This document shows positions 9,186-18,337 of a stretch of DNA of 64,000 nucleotides, piece after piece. Numbering within the stretch: position 1 is the first letter of the stretch; each line of letters starts with the position of its first letter. This stretch comes from JAXGMQ01 sp964613055 (lineage in GTDB: Bacteria > Caldisericota > Caldisericia > JAAYUI01), in assembly GCA_964613055.1 (NCBI GenBank), contig CAZTGD010000004.1, forward strand, positions 1 through 64,000, given 5' to 3'. The notes beneath the pieces are model-generated. The model did not search any database and had not been told where the DNA came from. It was given only the letters and a program-made list of their open reading frames with translations. The translations under genes were made by a program, and so were the position numbers.

Positions 9186-10083
9186 TGGGCTTCTTCTCCC
9201 TGAGACCAAAGAATAAAGACCTTTTTTTAGCAAGCATATATTTGAGCAAACCCTCAAGTTCAACATCTGAAAGATACCGTGTTAGAGAGCCAGCATTGGC
9301 TAAAGAAATGATGCCTGATTCCTCTGAGACACATATAACAATAGCATCTGTTTCTTCAGATAGACCAACAGCCGCTCTATGTCTAGTGCCTAGATTTCTG
9401 TCCAATGTGGAATCCTTCGACAACGGGAAAACGCATTTTGCGAATGCTATTCGGTCACCCCTAATAATAACACCACCATCGTGTAATGGAGAAGGCGTTG
9501 TGAAAATACTCTCGATAATCCCAGCTTTAACGTCCGAGTTGATCATCACACCACGTGACTCATAGTCAGCAAGGCCAACCTGACGCTCTATCGCAATTAT
9601 GGCACCAGTTTTTCTGCTAGAAAGATTGCTGACCGCCATGCTAATCTCTTTGACTATGTCGGTCATCTTGCTGGAATCAACAAAGTCAATAGGTTTATCA
9701 AAGAGTGAATTCTTGCCCAATGAGCCAAGAGCTTTTCGCAGTTCTGGTTGAAAGAGAATCGCCAAGAAAACAATTATGGTTGTCGGAAGTATCTCAAGAG
9801 TTTTTCGAACGATGAAATTAATTGAAATCAACTCAATGCTGGGTAGTCCCGAAATATAGTTTACTATTACCAGAATAACCAAGAAAATAGCGAGACCTTG
9901 AAATAGTTGAAGCGCTTTGGAAGCTCTAATGACTCTTAGAATGTAATAAATGACGATTGCTAGAAGTATTATATCAATAAGAGTGCTAAGAAACGGGATG
10001 CTGAAATTACTGTTGCTGGTATTTGGAACCACTGCCCAGAAAAGCGATTTTAGAACCTCTGAAATCGTATCAAGCAGTGGCAA
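9178..10083 (-). CDS. cdaA: Diadenylate cyclase CdaA
   Basis: It makes c-di-AMP from two ATP. N-terminal hydrophobic segments lie at about 34-50, 60-78 and 98-112. The DAC catalytic domain follows, with the DGG (usually DGA) motif at 202-204 (LHDGGVIIRG) and the GTRHRAA motif at 232-238. Both signature motifs are intact apart from Gly for Ala, so activity is likely. The start is TTG at 10083 with GGAGTAGGTG upstream. It sits downstream of three TM-anchored proteins and four parvulins on the same strand, linking second-messenger synthesis to an envelope-folding operon. Confidence 0.95.
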   Translation of the reverse strand: MPLLDTISEVLKSLFWAVVPNTSNSNFSIPFLSTLIDIILLAIVIYYILRVIRASKALQLFQGLAIFLVILVIVNYISGLPSIELISINFIVRKTLEILPTTIIVFLAILFQPELRKALGSLGKNSLFDKPIDFVDSSKMTDIVKEISMAVSNLSSRKTGAIIAIERQVGLADYESRGVMINSDVKAGIIESIFTTPSPLHDGGVIIRGDRIAFAKCVFPLSKDSTLDRNLGTRHRAAVGLSEETDAIVICVSEESGIISLANAGSLTRYLSDVELEGLLKYMLAKKRSLFFGLREKKPNE

Positions 10084-10092
10084 TTGCTACAC

Positions 10093-11112
10093 CTACTCCC
10101 CCATATCCAGAAGCTCTCTAGGTGTCATATGGATAGCATCGATGGGTAGCTCAACGTTTATGTGTTCTCCTTGATCAAGACACGAGAAGTGATAATTACC
10201 TGGAGGTGAAACTGGATTCTCTCCGGTATCCTCAAAAACAATGTCATACCAACATCCATTTGTTGTGAAGTAAAAAGAAACTGATTTACCAAGTAAAGCC
10301 GTTTTTGGTCCCCAGAATGTTTTGCAAGCTACAAGTTCCTTGCCTGTAAAGGAAGTCCCTGGATCATGCAGTATCTCAAAGTCAGTTGTCTCCCCATATG
10401 AGTGAAGTATTTCGAGGAGATCCTTTGGATCCTTTGTGCCAGCAATAGCTATCTCGAAGTTCACATCTTCGGATGAACTGAATGTTATCCAGTCAGTACT
10501 TTCGCCTTTGTAATAAACTTGTGGAACTTTATTCTTCTGCGAAATCCTAATCTTTCCAAGTTCCTTTGGGTCACTACCAACGACAATTGTTCTTGGTCCG
10601 ATAGTTAGATTACCATCCTTGGTGTTGCTCGTTTCCTGTGAGTAGAGTTGGGCTTCAGGTGTTATTATGTAAACAGTTTCATTCTTATGTGCAATGGGAT
10701 CATAATTCTCTGGGTATTCGTAACTGTAGGTTGTTGTTTTTGCAACGAAGTTACTGATATAGTTGAGTTGCTCCTGACATAGAGCAACAATCGTTTCGTA
10801 TGAGCTTGGGTTAATTTGCACTAACATGGATTCATTCAGATTGAAACCCTTTAACCGTTTTACAAATCTGTCAAAAAATGGATGATCAGCAGTAATCACA
10901 CCGGTAAACGGAGGCAACCATCTGGAGAATTCACCTTCGCTATTGCACTGGGTGGTTGTGTTTCCAATGATGATGCTGGCATAAGGTATTGGTTCACCGT
11001 TATTGGATGAGATAACTACACCGGTGATATTTGATCCCAATAGATAATAGATAAATCCAGATAATACAAATATGGCTACCACTATTAAGATCATCCATCT
11101 ACGTCTGACCAT
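10093..11112 (-). CDS. TM-anchored protein with carboxypeptidase-regulatory-like domain
   Basis: Function not recognised. An N-terminal anchor lies at about 5-27 (MILIVVAIFVLSGFIYYLL). A small beta-sandwich at about 28-85 (ITGVVISSNNGEPIPYASIII) resembles carboxypeptidase-D regulatory/SpaA-like folds. A soluble domain of about 240 residues has no motif I know. The body should be outside the membrane. It ends 9 bp before cdaA and begins 2 bp after the gene at 11115, so it is inside the operon. Confidence 0.6.
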   Translation of the reverse strand: MVRRRWMILIVVAIFVLSGFIYYLLGSNITGVVISSNNGEPIPYASIIIGNTTTQCNSEGEFSRWLPPFTGVITADHPFFDRFVKRLKGFNLNESMLVQINPSSYETIVALCQEQLNYISNFVAKTTTYSYEYPENYDPIAHKNETVYIITPEAQLYSQETSNTKDGNLTIGPRTIVVGSDPKELGKIRISQKNKVPQVYYKGESTDWITFSSSEDVNFEIAIAGTKDPKDLLEILHSYGETTDFEILHDPGTSFTGKELVACKTFWGPKTALLGKSVSFYFTTNGCWYDIVFEDTGENPVSPPGNYHFSCLDQGEHINVELPIDAIHMTPRELLDMGE

Positions 11113-11114
11113 TT

Positions 11115-11627
11115 CTAAAATTCAGACTCCATGAGTTTCCAGATTCCATCTGCGTCCAGTTTCATAAATATTGAACCAACAGACGAATCAGCAAGCGTTT
11201 TTGTTTTGTACAATCCCTCTTCGGGTTTGCCTTTGACCTTCTCTCTGGTCTGTTCGGTCCACATCATCAGGGTGAACAAAACCTTTGCTTCTCGAGCAGG
11301 GAGATTCCACATAACACCGTCAATCCTTACGCCGACATACTGTGTCCCGTGATTTTTCCCACGTTCCCACATCTCAGTAAAGGTTTCGAGATTGCCTTTC
11401 TGATCCTGGTATGTAGAACCATCAAGGATCAAATCCCACCCTTTCTCGTATTCACCAGCAAAACACGATTCAAAGAAGTTCCTTATTGAGGTTGCAGGTG
11501 TATTAATCAGAATAGTTCTTGTGAAACCATATATAAAAACTGCAACCACTACAGCCAGGAGAATCCAGGTAAGGGCACCCGTAAGTTGAAACCTGTGTTT
11601 CGTATTGATTCCTTTATTTTCCATCAT
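11115..11627 (-). CDS. Small TM-anchored protein, NTF2-like region, paralogue of the next gene upstream
   Basis: A 170-residue protein: positively charged N-terminus, one TM helix at about 15-36 (LTWILLAVVVAVFIYGF), then a domain starting SIRNFFESCFAGEYEKGW. That opening matches the neighbour at 11662 (SVRNFFLDIMNERYESAW) and resembles NTF2/DUF4878-like lipoprotein or TM-anchored domains. No catalytic residues can be assigned. ATG pairs at 11627 and 11624 follow GAGGTGAG; either could serve as the start. Confidence 0.6.
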   Translation of the reverse strand: MMENKGINTKHRFQLTGALTWILLAVVVAVFIYGFTRTILINTPATSIRNFFESCFAGEYEKGWDLILDGSTYQDQKGNLETFTEMWERGKNHGTQYVGVRIDGVMWNLPAREAKVLFTLMMWTEQTREKVKGKPEEGLYKTKTLADSSVGSIFMKLDADGIWKLMESEF

Positions 11628-11661
11628 CTCACCTCTTGTTTTCTATTCATCGTTTGTGTTA

Positions 11662-12126
11662 TTAATCCTTTGGAACAACACCTTTGTATATCTTCCAGGT
11701 TTTATCAAAGGGATCTTTTTTTAGGTAGTAATTTTTAGGATCGGAAACTTTTGGATTGCCCGAAACAAGGTTTTCTGTTCTTATCTGAACGACAGGTACT
11801 TCCGTGCGTTCAAAGGGATCGTTCTCCCAGAAATAATCCAACACCTCAACCTTTGTTATCCTGGTGCCCTGAGCCCTCGCCTTTTCAAGATCTGATATGA
11901 AGACATTCATGTCTAGAGTTGGTCCACCTTTGAGTCTTGCAAACTCAGACTTAGGATAAATATAGTGCCATGCGCTTTCATATCGTTCATTCATGATATC
12001 CAGAAAGAAGTTCCTTACAGATTTTGTAGGTACGTCAGGTGCGACCCAGATGAAGTACCATAATCCAAGTAGTATGACTGCCACAACACAAACAGCTATC
12101 AGTGCTTTCGAAGTTCCTCTTTTCAT
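11662..12126 (-). CDS. Small TM-anchored protein, NTF2-like region
   Basis: A 154-residue protein with an N-terminal TM helix at about 7-27 (LIAVCVVAVILLGLWYFIW) and an external domain whose first part (RNFF...YESAWHYIYP) is clearly related to the gene at 11115. It probably arose by tandem duplication. It lies 15 bp downstream of a parvulin-like gene and 34 bp before its paralogue. Function unknown; co-occurrence suggests a role in envelope protein folding or export. Confidence 0.6.
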   Translation of the reverse strand: MKRGTSKALIAVCVVAVILLGLWYFIWVAPDVPTKSVRNFFLDIMNERYESAWHYIYPKSEFARLKGGPTLDMNVFISDLEKARAQGTRITKVEVLDYFWENDPFERTEVPVVQIRTENLVSGNPKVSDPKNYYLKKDPFDKTWKIYKGVVPKD

Positions 12127-12141
12127 AATACACTCCTGTCT

Positions 12142-13209
12142 CTATCTGTGATCAACGATACTACCCTCATACTGTCTGTAGAGATCTTGTATAAACTCGC
12201 TTGTGATCATACGATGCTTCATAGATTTCCAGTCGGAATACACCTTATCTTTTATAGGTGTTTTTTTCATTTCACCATTTCGACTGTCGTATATATCCAA
12301 AGTCTCATCAAATTCTGGTGATTGTGATGGGTTTCGGTGAAGCAGATTGATTATGAAAAATCCACTGGATTCAACCTCGATATACATCGGAATGTTTTCC
12401 TTTGCCGCGTTCTCATAGCCTTCGTATGGGGGAAATAATGCATCTGAAATTGCAGGAATTGGTATATCAGATTTTGACATCAAGGGCATAAGCCCTTCTG
12501 ATTCTATTATTGCTTGATTCTTTGAGTATTTTGGTACGAGTTCAGAGAATTCCCTTCCACTATTAAGGAGTCCTAATACCTCTTTGCAGGTCTTCATATC
12601 AGCAACAACTAACTGTTCGTATTCAACTGTCTCAGGCATAACATAAGACTGTCTGTTCTGGTTGAAGTGATCCTGGAGTTCTTTGTCTGTTGGTTCTGGG
12701 ACTTCAGCGGATAAAGGATCAAGAACGCGTTCAAAGATCAGCTGATTGTTGACCTGTGTTCGAAATTCTTCTTCAGTTATCCTACCCTCTGAAAGGTATT
12801 GATCGAGGTTCAAACCTGACTGAATTAACACTTCGCTTATCCTCGAATCTATCTGCTCATCTGTTATCGTTTCCAGTTTGTTGTCAGACGCATAGAGTAG
12901 AACAAGATAGAAGTCAGTAAGATTCATGATTGCCTGCTCTCGAATCCTTTCTTCAAAGGATGCAATCTCATCATCAGTTGAGTCTGGAGCTGGTTGATAA
13001 CCATACCTTTTCATGTTTTCGATCTCTATTTGAAGTCTGTTTTCAGTGACCTTGTACTTACCTACCTCTAAAATGATTTTACTTTTATCAGCGTTGCTTG
13101 ATGAATGGTTTTGTGATGATGGGTTATAAAAGAAAACCGCCCATACAACCAGTACCGCAACTATGATTATAGCTATTGCGAGAAGCGTTATTATTTGGTT
13201 TTGCTTCAT
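12142..13209 (-). CDS. SurA/PrsA-like protein with divergent parvulin domain
   Basis: A 355-residue TM-anchored protein. The anchor at about 7-28 (ITLLAIAIIIVAVLVVWAVFF) is followed by a helical SurA-N-like chaperone region (ILEVGKYKVTENRLQIEIENMKRYG, conserved also in the next gene) and a divergent PpiC-like domain at about 195-290 (YEQLVVADMKTCKEVLGLL). The usual parvulin hallmarks (SHIL, GFHII) are degraded, so it may act as a chaperone rather than an isomerase. Its ATG shares one base with the stop of the gene at 13209 (TAATG), so translation is coupled. Confidence 0.72.
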   Translation of the reverse strand: MKQNQIITLLAIAIIIVAVLVVWAVFFYNPSSQNHSSSNADKSKIILEVGKYKVTENRLQIEIENMKRYGYQPAPDSTDDEIASFEERIREQAIMNLTDFYLVLLYASDNKLETITDEQIDSRISEVLIQSGLNLDQYLSEGRITEEEFRTQVNNQLIFERVLDPLSAEVPEPTDKELQDHFNQNRQSYVMPETVEYEQLVVADMKTCKEVLGLLNSGREFSELVPKYSKNQAIIESEGLMPLMSKSDIPIPAISDALFPPYEGYENAAKENIPMYIEVESSGFFIINLLHRNPSQSPEFDETLDIYDSRNGEMKKTPIKDKVYSDWKSMKHRMITSEFIQDLYRQYEGSIVDHR

Positions 13210-14357
13210 TATTGACTGTACCCCATCAATCTGTTGAAAAGACCAGGACCAAGTAACTTACCAAAGAATTGCTCAATTCCTTTCCATGGCATATTGCCTT
13301 TAATCCTATCGTAGATCATTGATTCGTAGTAATCTGAAAGCCTTCTGACAAATGAGGATACATTTGCCTGTCCCTGTGAATACTTCCAAGCACTAACTAC
13401 TTCATTATGAACGCTGATTTCAACATAGTCCTGCGATTGTGGATCCCAGAGCTCAAAATATCCGTTCAATGGTGGTGTTTGTTCTGGGTGATAATCAATA
13501 AGCTTAATTATAAATACACCACTTTTCTGAGTTATGATTCCTCTGGTTTGTCCAATTTCAATAGATGGATAATTGTCCGAAGGTGGGAATAGAGCATTAG
13601 CGATTTCAAGGTCTGGTATTGCATTCTTTGCTACTGATTTCATCAAGCCATCGTTCTTTTTACTTGAAACGTCGGTCGAATACTCGTGTACAAGTTCCAC
13701 AAAATCAGCACCATTGGCTAGTTTTTCCATAACGTCGTTATGGGTTTCTTCATCTGGAACAACGATCTGTCTGTAATCGACGTTTTCTGGTACTGAATAA
13801 GCAGTTCTGTTGTATTTGAAGTATTCCTCAAGCTCTGCTTCAGTCGGTTCATTAACGTCCTCCATCAGAGGTATAGTGATGTTTTCGTATATAAGCTGAT
13901 TCTTGACCTGATTGCGTAATTCAGATCTCCCAACGCCTCCTTCACGCAGATAGTGGTTCAATTCCATCCCTGCCATCTCGAGTATCTCACTTATTCTTGT
14001 ATCAATTTCTTCTTGTGATGGTGGCTCTGCTCTAGTGTCTTTAGCGTGCTGAAGCACTACAAAAAAATTGGTAAGGTTATTTAGAGCTTCAGCTCTAGCT
14101 TGCTCATAGGCTTCTTCCTGTTCAGATACAGTTGCATTTGTCGGTGCTTTCAAACCATATCTTTGAAGGTTGTCTATCTCCAGTTGAATCATCCTCTCGG
14201 TTATTGGGAAGTCGACAACTATCCTAGCAATGTTTCTTTTGGAATAAATGTACAGAAACATACTACTAAAGACAACGATTACCAGCACCAAGAATCCAGC
14301 AATGTATGGTATTATATTGAATCGTTTCCTTTTTGGTGTTGGTGTATGTATACTCAT
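13209..14357 (-). CDS. SurA/PrsA-like protein with divergent parvulin domain
   Basis: A 382-residue paralogue of the gene at 12142: TM anchor at about 13-33, SurA-N-like helices (ERMIQLEIDNLQRYGLKAP), then a divergent PpiC-like domain (YRQIVVPDEETHNDVMEKL ... FVELVHEYS). The conserved catalytic histidine context SHIL is replaced by YRQIV. An extra amphipathic C-terminal tail of about 40 residues ends the protein. AGGAGC precedes the ATG. Third of four tandem genes of this type. Confidence 0.72.
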   Translation of the reverse strand: MSIHTPTPKRKRFNIIPYIAGFLVLVIVVFSSMFLYIYSKRNIARIVVDFPITERMIQLEIDNLQRYGLKAPTNATVSEQEEAYEQARAEALNNLTNFFVVLQHAKDTRAEPPSQEEIDTRISEILEMAGMELNHYLREGGVGRSELRNQVKNQLIYENITIPLMEDVNEPTEAELEEYFKYNRTAYSVPENVDYRQIVVPDEETHNDVMEKLANGADFVELVHEYSTDVSSKKNDGLMKSVAKNAIPDLEIANALFPPSDNYPSIEIGQTRGIITQKSGVFIIKLIDYHPEQTPPLNGYFELWDPQSQDYVEISVHNEVVSAWKYSQGQANVSSFVRRLSDYYESMIYDRIKGNMPWKGIEQFFGKLLGPGLFNRLMGYSQ

Positions 14358-14391
14358 TGTTTCACGCTCCTTATAGATTATTGGTAACCAT

Positions 14392-16149
14392 TTATGGTCG
14401 ACCCATACCCTGTGGCATTATCATACCTTGTTCTTCAGTGTATTCAACGTTTATTGTTTCTCTGGCTTCAGACATCCAATCGCTTTCAAACTTCTGTTTT
14501 CTTTCTGAAAGTTGATCGGCTATAACTCTATCCTTTGTGGATTCAAATGTAGCAATAACAGCATCCCTGTGGTCGATGACCTTTGCTATCACCCAGCCAT
14601 TATCAGTTCTAATCGGTTCGGGATATACAGTACCTGGTTCAACCTTCCATACCTTCTCAACTAATTTTTTGTCATATGGATACATACCCTGTCCATCCAT
14701 CTGCGTTGCAAGGTCTAGTTGTACCCAGAAATAGCCACTCTGGTCAGTTGCCATAAATGATGGCATCTCACCACCATTATCCTTGCTGATCATGTCATCG
14801 GAATATTGACTGGCGGCTTCTGCAAATGTTATCTCTCCACTAGTTATCTTTTCAAGTGCTTCATTTGCTCTTACCTTTGGGCTGGCTTTTTTTTCTTTAT
14901 TATCTGAAGTATCTGTATTCTGGTCCATTGGCATTCCTGGTATAGTACTCTTTCCTTCATCAAGGCACTGTATTGTTGCCAACCTGATTCCTTCAGGTAT
15001 ATCGTACTTTGATCCGTTCATTTCAACGTCCATGACTTTTATTATGTGGAAACCGTACTGGGTCTCAACAATGTCAGATATTTCACCAACTTCGAGCTGT
15101 ATAGCCGCTTGGGAGAATTCTGGTACTAAACTGCCCCCGACATCACCTACCAAAGTACCCCCTTGGATTGTGTACCAACCGATATCTCCGCTGTTTTGTT
15201 CTACAGTGGGATCCTCTGATAGCTCGAGTGCTGTGCTCGCGAAGTTGGCTCCTGTTCTTACTTTCTGAAGTGCGTCTTCAGCTTTACTAATAGCTTGTGT
15301 CTTTTTTTCTGGCGGATCATTTTCAGAGTCAAACGAAAAAAGTATGTGTGAAATCTTCATGCGTCCAGTTTCGTTGAACCACGATCTGGCTTGATCCTCA
15401 GTGAATGTAATTTGGTTTAACTCATCGCCATAAAGCAAGCGTTTGTATGTATCTGTTATCAATTGATCCCTGTACCGAAGAACGAAGTCTTCAGCCAAGG
15501 CTTCTGTGCTTCCAAATCCCTGCTGAGTAAGCCAGCTGTCCCACTGTGTCTGATCCTCTTCTGTCCAATAAGCAACTGCTTTCTGGCTTGCCTGTGGTTT
15601 AATCATTTCCTCAATTACTAGCAGTGCTGTTTGTTGAAGGTCATCGTCTGTGATCTCTATTCCCTCGCGTTCAGCCATTTCTTTATAGATCATTTCTTGA
15701 ACAACTTGACCAAGTACATAATTCTTGGCCTGCTCAATTTGACTCGCCATCTCGGGATTACTCATATCGAGTTGTTCAGGTGCTACCTGTTCCATTGAAG
15801 CAATCATCTCCTTAGCACGTTTCTCAAGCATGCCATCAGTAATCTCTTCATCACCGACTATTGCCATGACTTTACCTGGATCAGTACTTGTAGTAGCGAC
15901 TGTATTCTCCTCTACACTATTTGTTGTATTATTCGATGGAGTATTAGCTGTTGGCTTATTTACTACATAAAACACCAGGAACGCAATAAGCCCTGCGAGG
16001 ATGACTCCCATTGACCATAGTATCCACTTGTTTTTCGAACTGGCAGAGGCTACTTCTTCGGTCTCTTGAGTATCGATTTTCGATGATCCAACCTCATTAT
16101 CATTGACTGTTTCATTGTTTTCTACCAAATCGTCCTTTTCTTCTTCCAT
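14392..16149 (-). CDS. TM-anchored peptidylprolyl isomerase with two parvulin domains
   Basis: A 585-residue protein with an acidic N-terminus, one TM helix at about 42-64, and a SurA-N-like chaperone domain at about 90-260 (VGDEEITDGMLEKRAKEM). A well-conserved parvulin domain at about 268-375 has MKISHILF, DIGWYTIQGG and QYGFHIIKV. A second, weaker one spans about 385-540. This is the SurA-like N-P1-P2 order but membrane-anchored. It should catalyse prolyl isomerisation and chaperone exported proteins outside the cytoplasmic membrane. GAGAGGAAAC precedes the ATG. Confidence 0.88.
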   Translation of the reverse strand: MEEEKDDLVENNETVNDNEVGSSKIDTQETEEVASASSKNKWILWSMGVILAGLIAFLVFYVVNKPTANTPSNNTTNSVEENTVATTSTDPGKVMAIVGDEEITDGMLEKRAKEMIASMEQVAPEQLDMSNPEMASQIEQAKNYVLGQVVQEMIYKEMAEREGIEITDDDLQQTALLVIEEMIKPQASQKAVAYWTEEDQTQWDSWLTQQGFGSTEALAEDFVLRYRDQLITDTYKRLLYGDELNQITFTEDQARSWFNETGRMKISHILFSFDSENDPPEKKTQAISKAEDALQKVRTGANFASTALELSEDPTVEQNSGDIGWYTIQGGTLVGDVGGSLVPEFSQAAIQLEVGEISDIVETQYGFHIIKVMDVEMNGSKYDIPEGIRLATIQCLDEGKSTIPGMPMDQNTDTSDNKEKKASPKVRANEALEKITSGEITFAEAASQYSDDMISKDNGGEMPSFMATDQSGYFWVQLDLATQMDGQGMYPYDKKLVEKVWKVEPGTVYPEPIRTDNGWVIAKVIDHRDAVIATFESTKDRVIADQLSERKQKFESDWMSEARETINVEYTEEQGMIMPQGMGRP

Positions 16150-16242
16150 TTCGTTTCCTCTCTGTAAATGGTGCCGCTTCAGATTTCAAACAGCTCCCAT
16201 GACATAATTGTTCCATTTTTCTATCCAGTAAGCTTAACTAAA

Positions 16243-16293
16243 AAACAGGAACCTTCAACAGTGTCAAGATGTTACCATTGAAAGTTCCTGTTT
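16243..16293 (-). terminator. Intrinsic terminator between two parvulin genes
   Basis: A 16-bp stem (16243-16258 with 16278-16293) and a 19-base loop, followed on the minus strand by a run of six T. One pair is G-U in the minus-strand RNA but C-A on the other strand, which supports function on the minus strand. It would end or attenuate transcripts from the first parvulin gene. Confidence 0.8.
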
Positions 16294-16322
16294 AGTTCTA
16301 CAAGCTTATGAAGCTAAATGCT

Positions 16323-18137
16323 CTAAGGTGTAACTTCTTGAGTTTCACCCAAAGGTATCCCCTGTTTTTCAGCTGATTCTTTGAGCGCTTTCTGTACCGC
16401 TGGATCATTGATATCGAGCTCCTGACCCTGTTGGATTGGTATCTCAGTTGCCTGATTATCGTCAGAGCTTGATCTACCGAGCATATCAGAAACCCATCTG
16501 CCAAAATCTCTCATCGGTGCGACTACGCTGTTTTCCCACCAATTAGCAAAGTTGTTCCATGGGTTGCCTATGTTGATGTTTATAATACCTCTCTGTTGGG
16601 AAAGCCAGTCTGATTCAAATTCATTCTTCTTAGTAGTCAGTTGATCACGCTTAACCTGATCTTTAACCTCATCGAATGAGAGCTGTTTTGCTTCCCTGTA
16701 ATCTATCCTCTTGGCGATAACCCATGAGTTGGATGTTCTTATAGGTTCAGAGATGGACCCAGTTTTCATTGAATACACCTTCTCAACAACTGTTACCTCA
16801 AATGGGTACATGCCCTGACCTTCGTACAATTTTGCCTCTTCAAGGTTTACCCAGAAATAACCACTTGCATCGCTAGCCATCATTGATGGTATTTCACCAC
16901 CACTATCCTTTGACAGCTGGTCAGAAGAGTATCTGCTGGCGGCAGTTGCAAAATCAATCTCATTCGATTTCAATTGTGAAACAACACCTTCTGCCTGTTC
17001 CTTTACCTTTGACCACTCTTCCTCTGACGGAGGTGGTGCTTCGGTGTTGGATGGATCACCGACAGTAAACCTGATGATACCGACCCTGACGCCTTCTTTG
17101 AGGTCGTAATTAACACTGTTGTTTCGAGTATCGGTGCATTTGATGATGTGGAAGCCATACTGAGATTGAACGATTTCGGATACCTCCCCCTCAGTTAGCT
17201 TCAAAGCAGTCTTTTCAAACTCAGGTACCAAACCTGCGCCTGCATCGTTTACCAACATTCCGTTCTGGATGTTATACCATCCAAGATCGCCACCTTTACC
17301 CTTCTGATCTTCAGTGTTTTCGTTTGCCGCATCGGCAAAGGACTGTTCTTCGTTTATAATCTTCTGGCGAATCTCCATGAGTTTCTGTTTCTGAGTGTTG
17401 GCTTTCTCTGGTTCATCTGTGACAGCGTCATACTTAAGCAGTATGTGTGAGAGTTTCATGGAACCCTTTTCGTTGTACCACTGTCTAGCTTCGTCGTCTG
17501 TCACTTCCATTGAGTCCAACTCATCGCCTATGGCTTTCTGTCTGTAGGTTTTGAACTCTATCTCACCAGCGAATCTCTGTTGAACGAATTCTCTCAGTTG
17601 ACTCTCATCCTCGTAGCCCATCTCAGACATCCAATCACTCCAGGTCTTCTGGTCTTCCTCTGACCAATCTTCTTTGGGTTTTTGAACAACCTGCAACTTG
17701 AGCTCTTCGTCTACTTTGTCCTGAGCTGTTTGTTGGAGATCATCTTCAGTTACTTCAACACCTTCATTCTTTGCGGCTTCGATGTACAACTTCTCCTGAA
17801 TGAGACGCTGAAGTGTGTTCTCTTCTTCCGAGGCCAGTTGTTGTTTGAACTCCTCGCTGTTGGGATTCATCTGATCAGGGGGAAGTTGCATTGCAAGGGA
17901 ATCCATTGCCCTTGAGCTGACTTCATTCTTGGTTATGACCGTGTTGCCAACCTTAGCGGCTACGTCTCTGCCACTGTATGCCCATATACCCATCACAACC
18001 AGAACGAAAGCGATTGCTACAACTGACCATATGGTGATCTTCCATCCCTTTGCAAGGGGTTTTCTTTCACCTCTATGTTTTACTTCAGGGATGATCTTCA
18101 ATCTTCTTAGTTTTCGAATCTTACTCTCTCGACCCAT
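16323..18137 (-). CDS. TM-anchored peptidylprolyl isomerase with two parvulin domains
   Basis: About 604 residues from the chosen ATG at 18137, which has GGAGG just upstream; an in-frame ATG at 18161 lacks one. A basic N-terminus is followed by a TM helix (WSVVAIAFVLVVMGIWAY), a SurA-N-like domain opening VGNTVITKNEVSSRAMD, a canonical parvulin domain (MKLSHILLKYD, DLGWYNIQNG, QYGFHIIKC) and a second parvulin-like domain (ISEPIRTSNSWVIAKR). The C-terminal tail after about residue 530 is low-complexity and polar. It is about 40% identical by eye to the gene at 14392. It opens the minus-strand series but is followed by a terminator. Confidence 0.88.
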   Translation of the reverse strand: MGRESKIRKLRRLKIIPEVKHRGERKPLAKGWKITIWSVVAIAFVLVVMGIWAYSGRDVAAKVGNTVITKNEVSSRAMDSLAMQLPPDQMNPNSEEFKQQLASEEENTLQRLIQEKLYIEAAKNEGVEVTEDDLQQTAQDKVDEELKLQVVQKPKEDWSEEDQKTWSDWMSEMGYEDESQLREFVQQRFAGEIEFKTYRQKAIGDELDSMEVTDDEARQWYNEKGSMKLSHILLKYDAVTDEPEKANTQKQKLMEIRQKIINEEQSFADAANENTEDQKGKGGDLGWYNIQNGMLVNDAGAGLVPEFEKTALKLTEGEVSEIVQSQYGFHIIKCTDTRNNSVNYDLKEGVRVGIIRFTVGDPSNTEAPPPSEEEWSKVKEQAEGVVSQLKSNEIDFATAASRYSSDQLSKDSGGEIPSMMASDASGYFWVNLEEAKLYEGQGMYPFEVTVVEKVYSMKTGSISEPIRTSNSWVIAKRIDYREAKQLSFDEVKDQVKRDQLTTKKNEFESDWLSQQRGIININIGNPWNNFANWWENSVVAPMRDFGRWVSDMLGRSSSDDNQATEIPIQQGQELDINDPAVQKALKESAEKQGIPLGETQEVTP

Positions 18138-18184
18138 GTTTCCTCCAATACCTCTCGGCATTATGGTGTTTCTAACAAACGGTT

Positions 18185-18213
18185 AGTCTAAGTAGCTTTG
18201 TATCCAGTGTAAA
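18185..18213 (-). promoter_or_regulatory. Predicted promoter of the parvulin series
   Basis: On the minus strand, TTTACA (18213-18208), a 17-base spacer and TAGACT (18190-18185). The predicted start near 18178 leaves a leader of about 41 bases containing the GGAGG used by the ATG at 18137. This supports 18137 over 18161 only weakly, since both lie downstream. Confidence 0.45.
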
Positions 18214-18297
18214 CAAAGCCAAATTCGCTTCCGGTGAATTATCCTGTCATGATAAGATATTTCAAGGGTGTTGCTATGTGAATGCACTTGATATTTA

Positions 18298-18306
18298 TGT
18301 TATAGT
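18298..18306 (+). promoter_or_regulatory. Possible extended -10 promoter of the giant repeat protein
   Basis: TG-T-TATAGT, an extended -10 element with no convincing -35 box. The start would be near 18313, giving a leader of about 25 bases that includes TGGAGGTG. Confidence 0.35.
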
Positions 18307-18337
18307 GTTTTCTGACAGGCAAACACTGGAGGTGTTT

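Noticed and set aside
9186..9266. Longer cdaR start at 9266
   Set aside because: Would overlap cdaA by about 90 bp and precede a strong SD/ATG at 9185 with the TM anchor directly after it.
18278..18337. N-terminal extension of the giant protein from ATG 18278
   Set aside because: No ribosome site, overlaps the likely promoter, and would bury the signal peptide; ATG 18338 has TGGAGGTG and starts the signal peptide.
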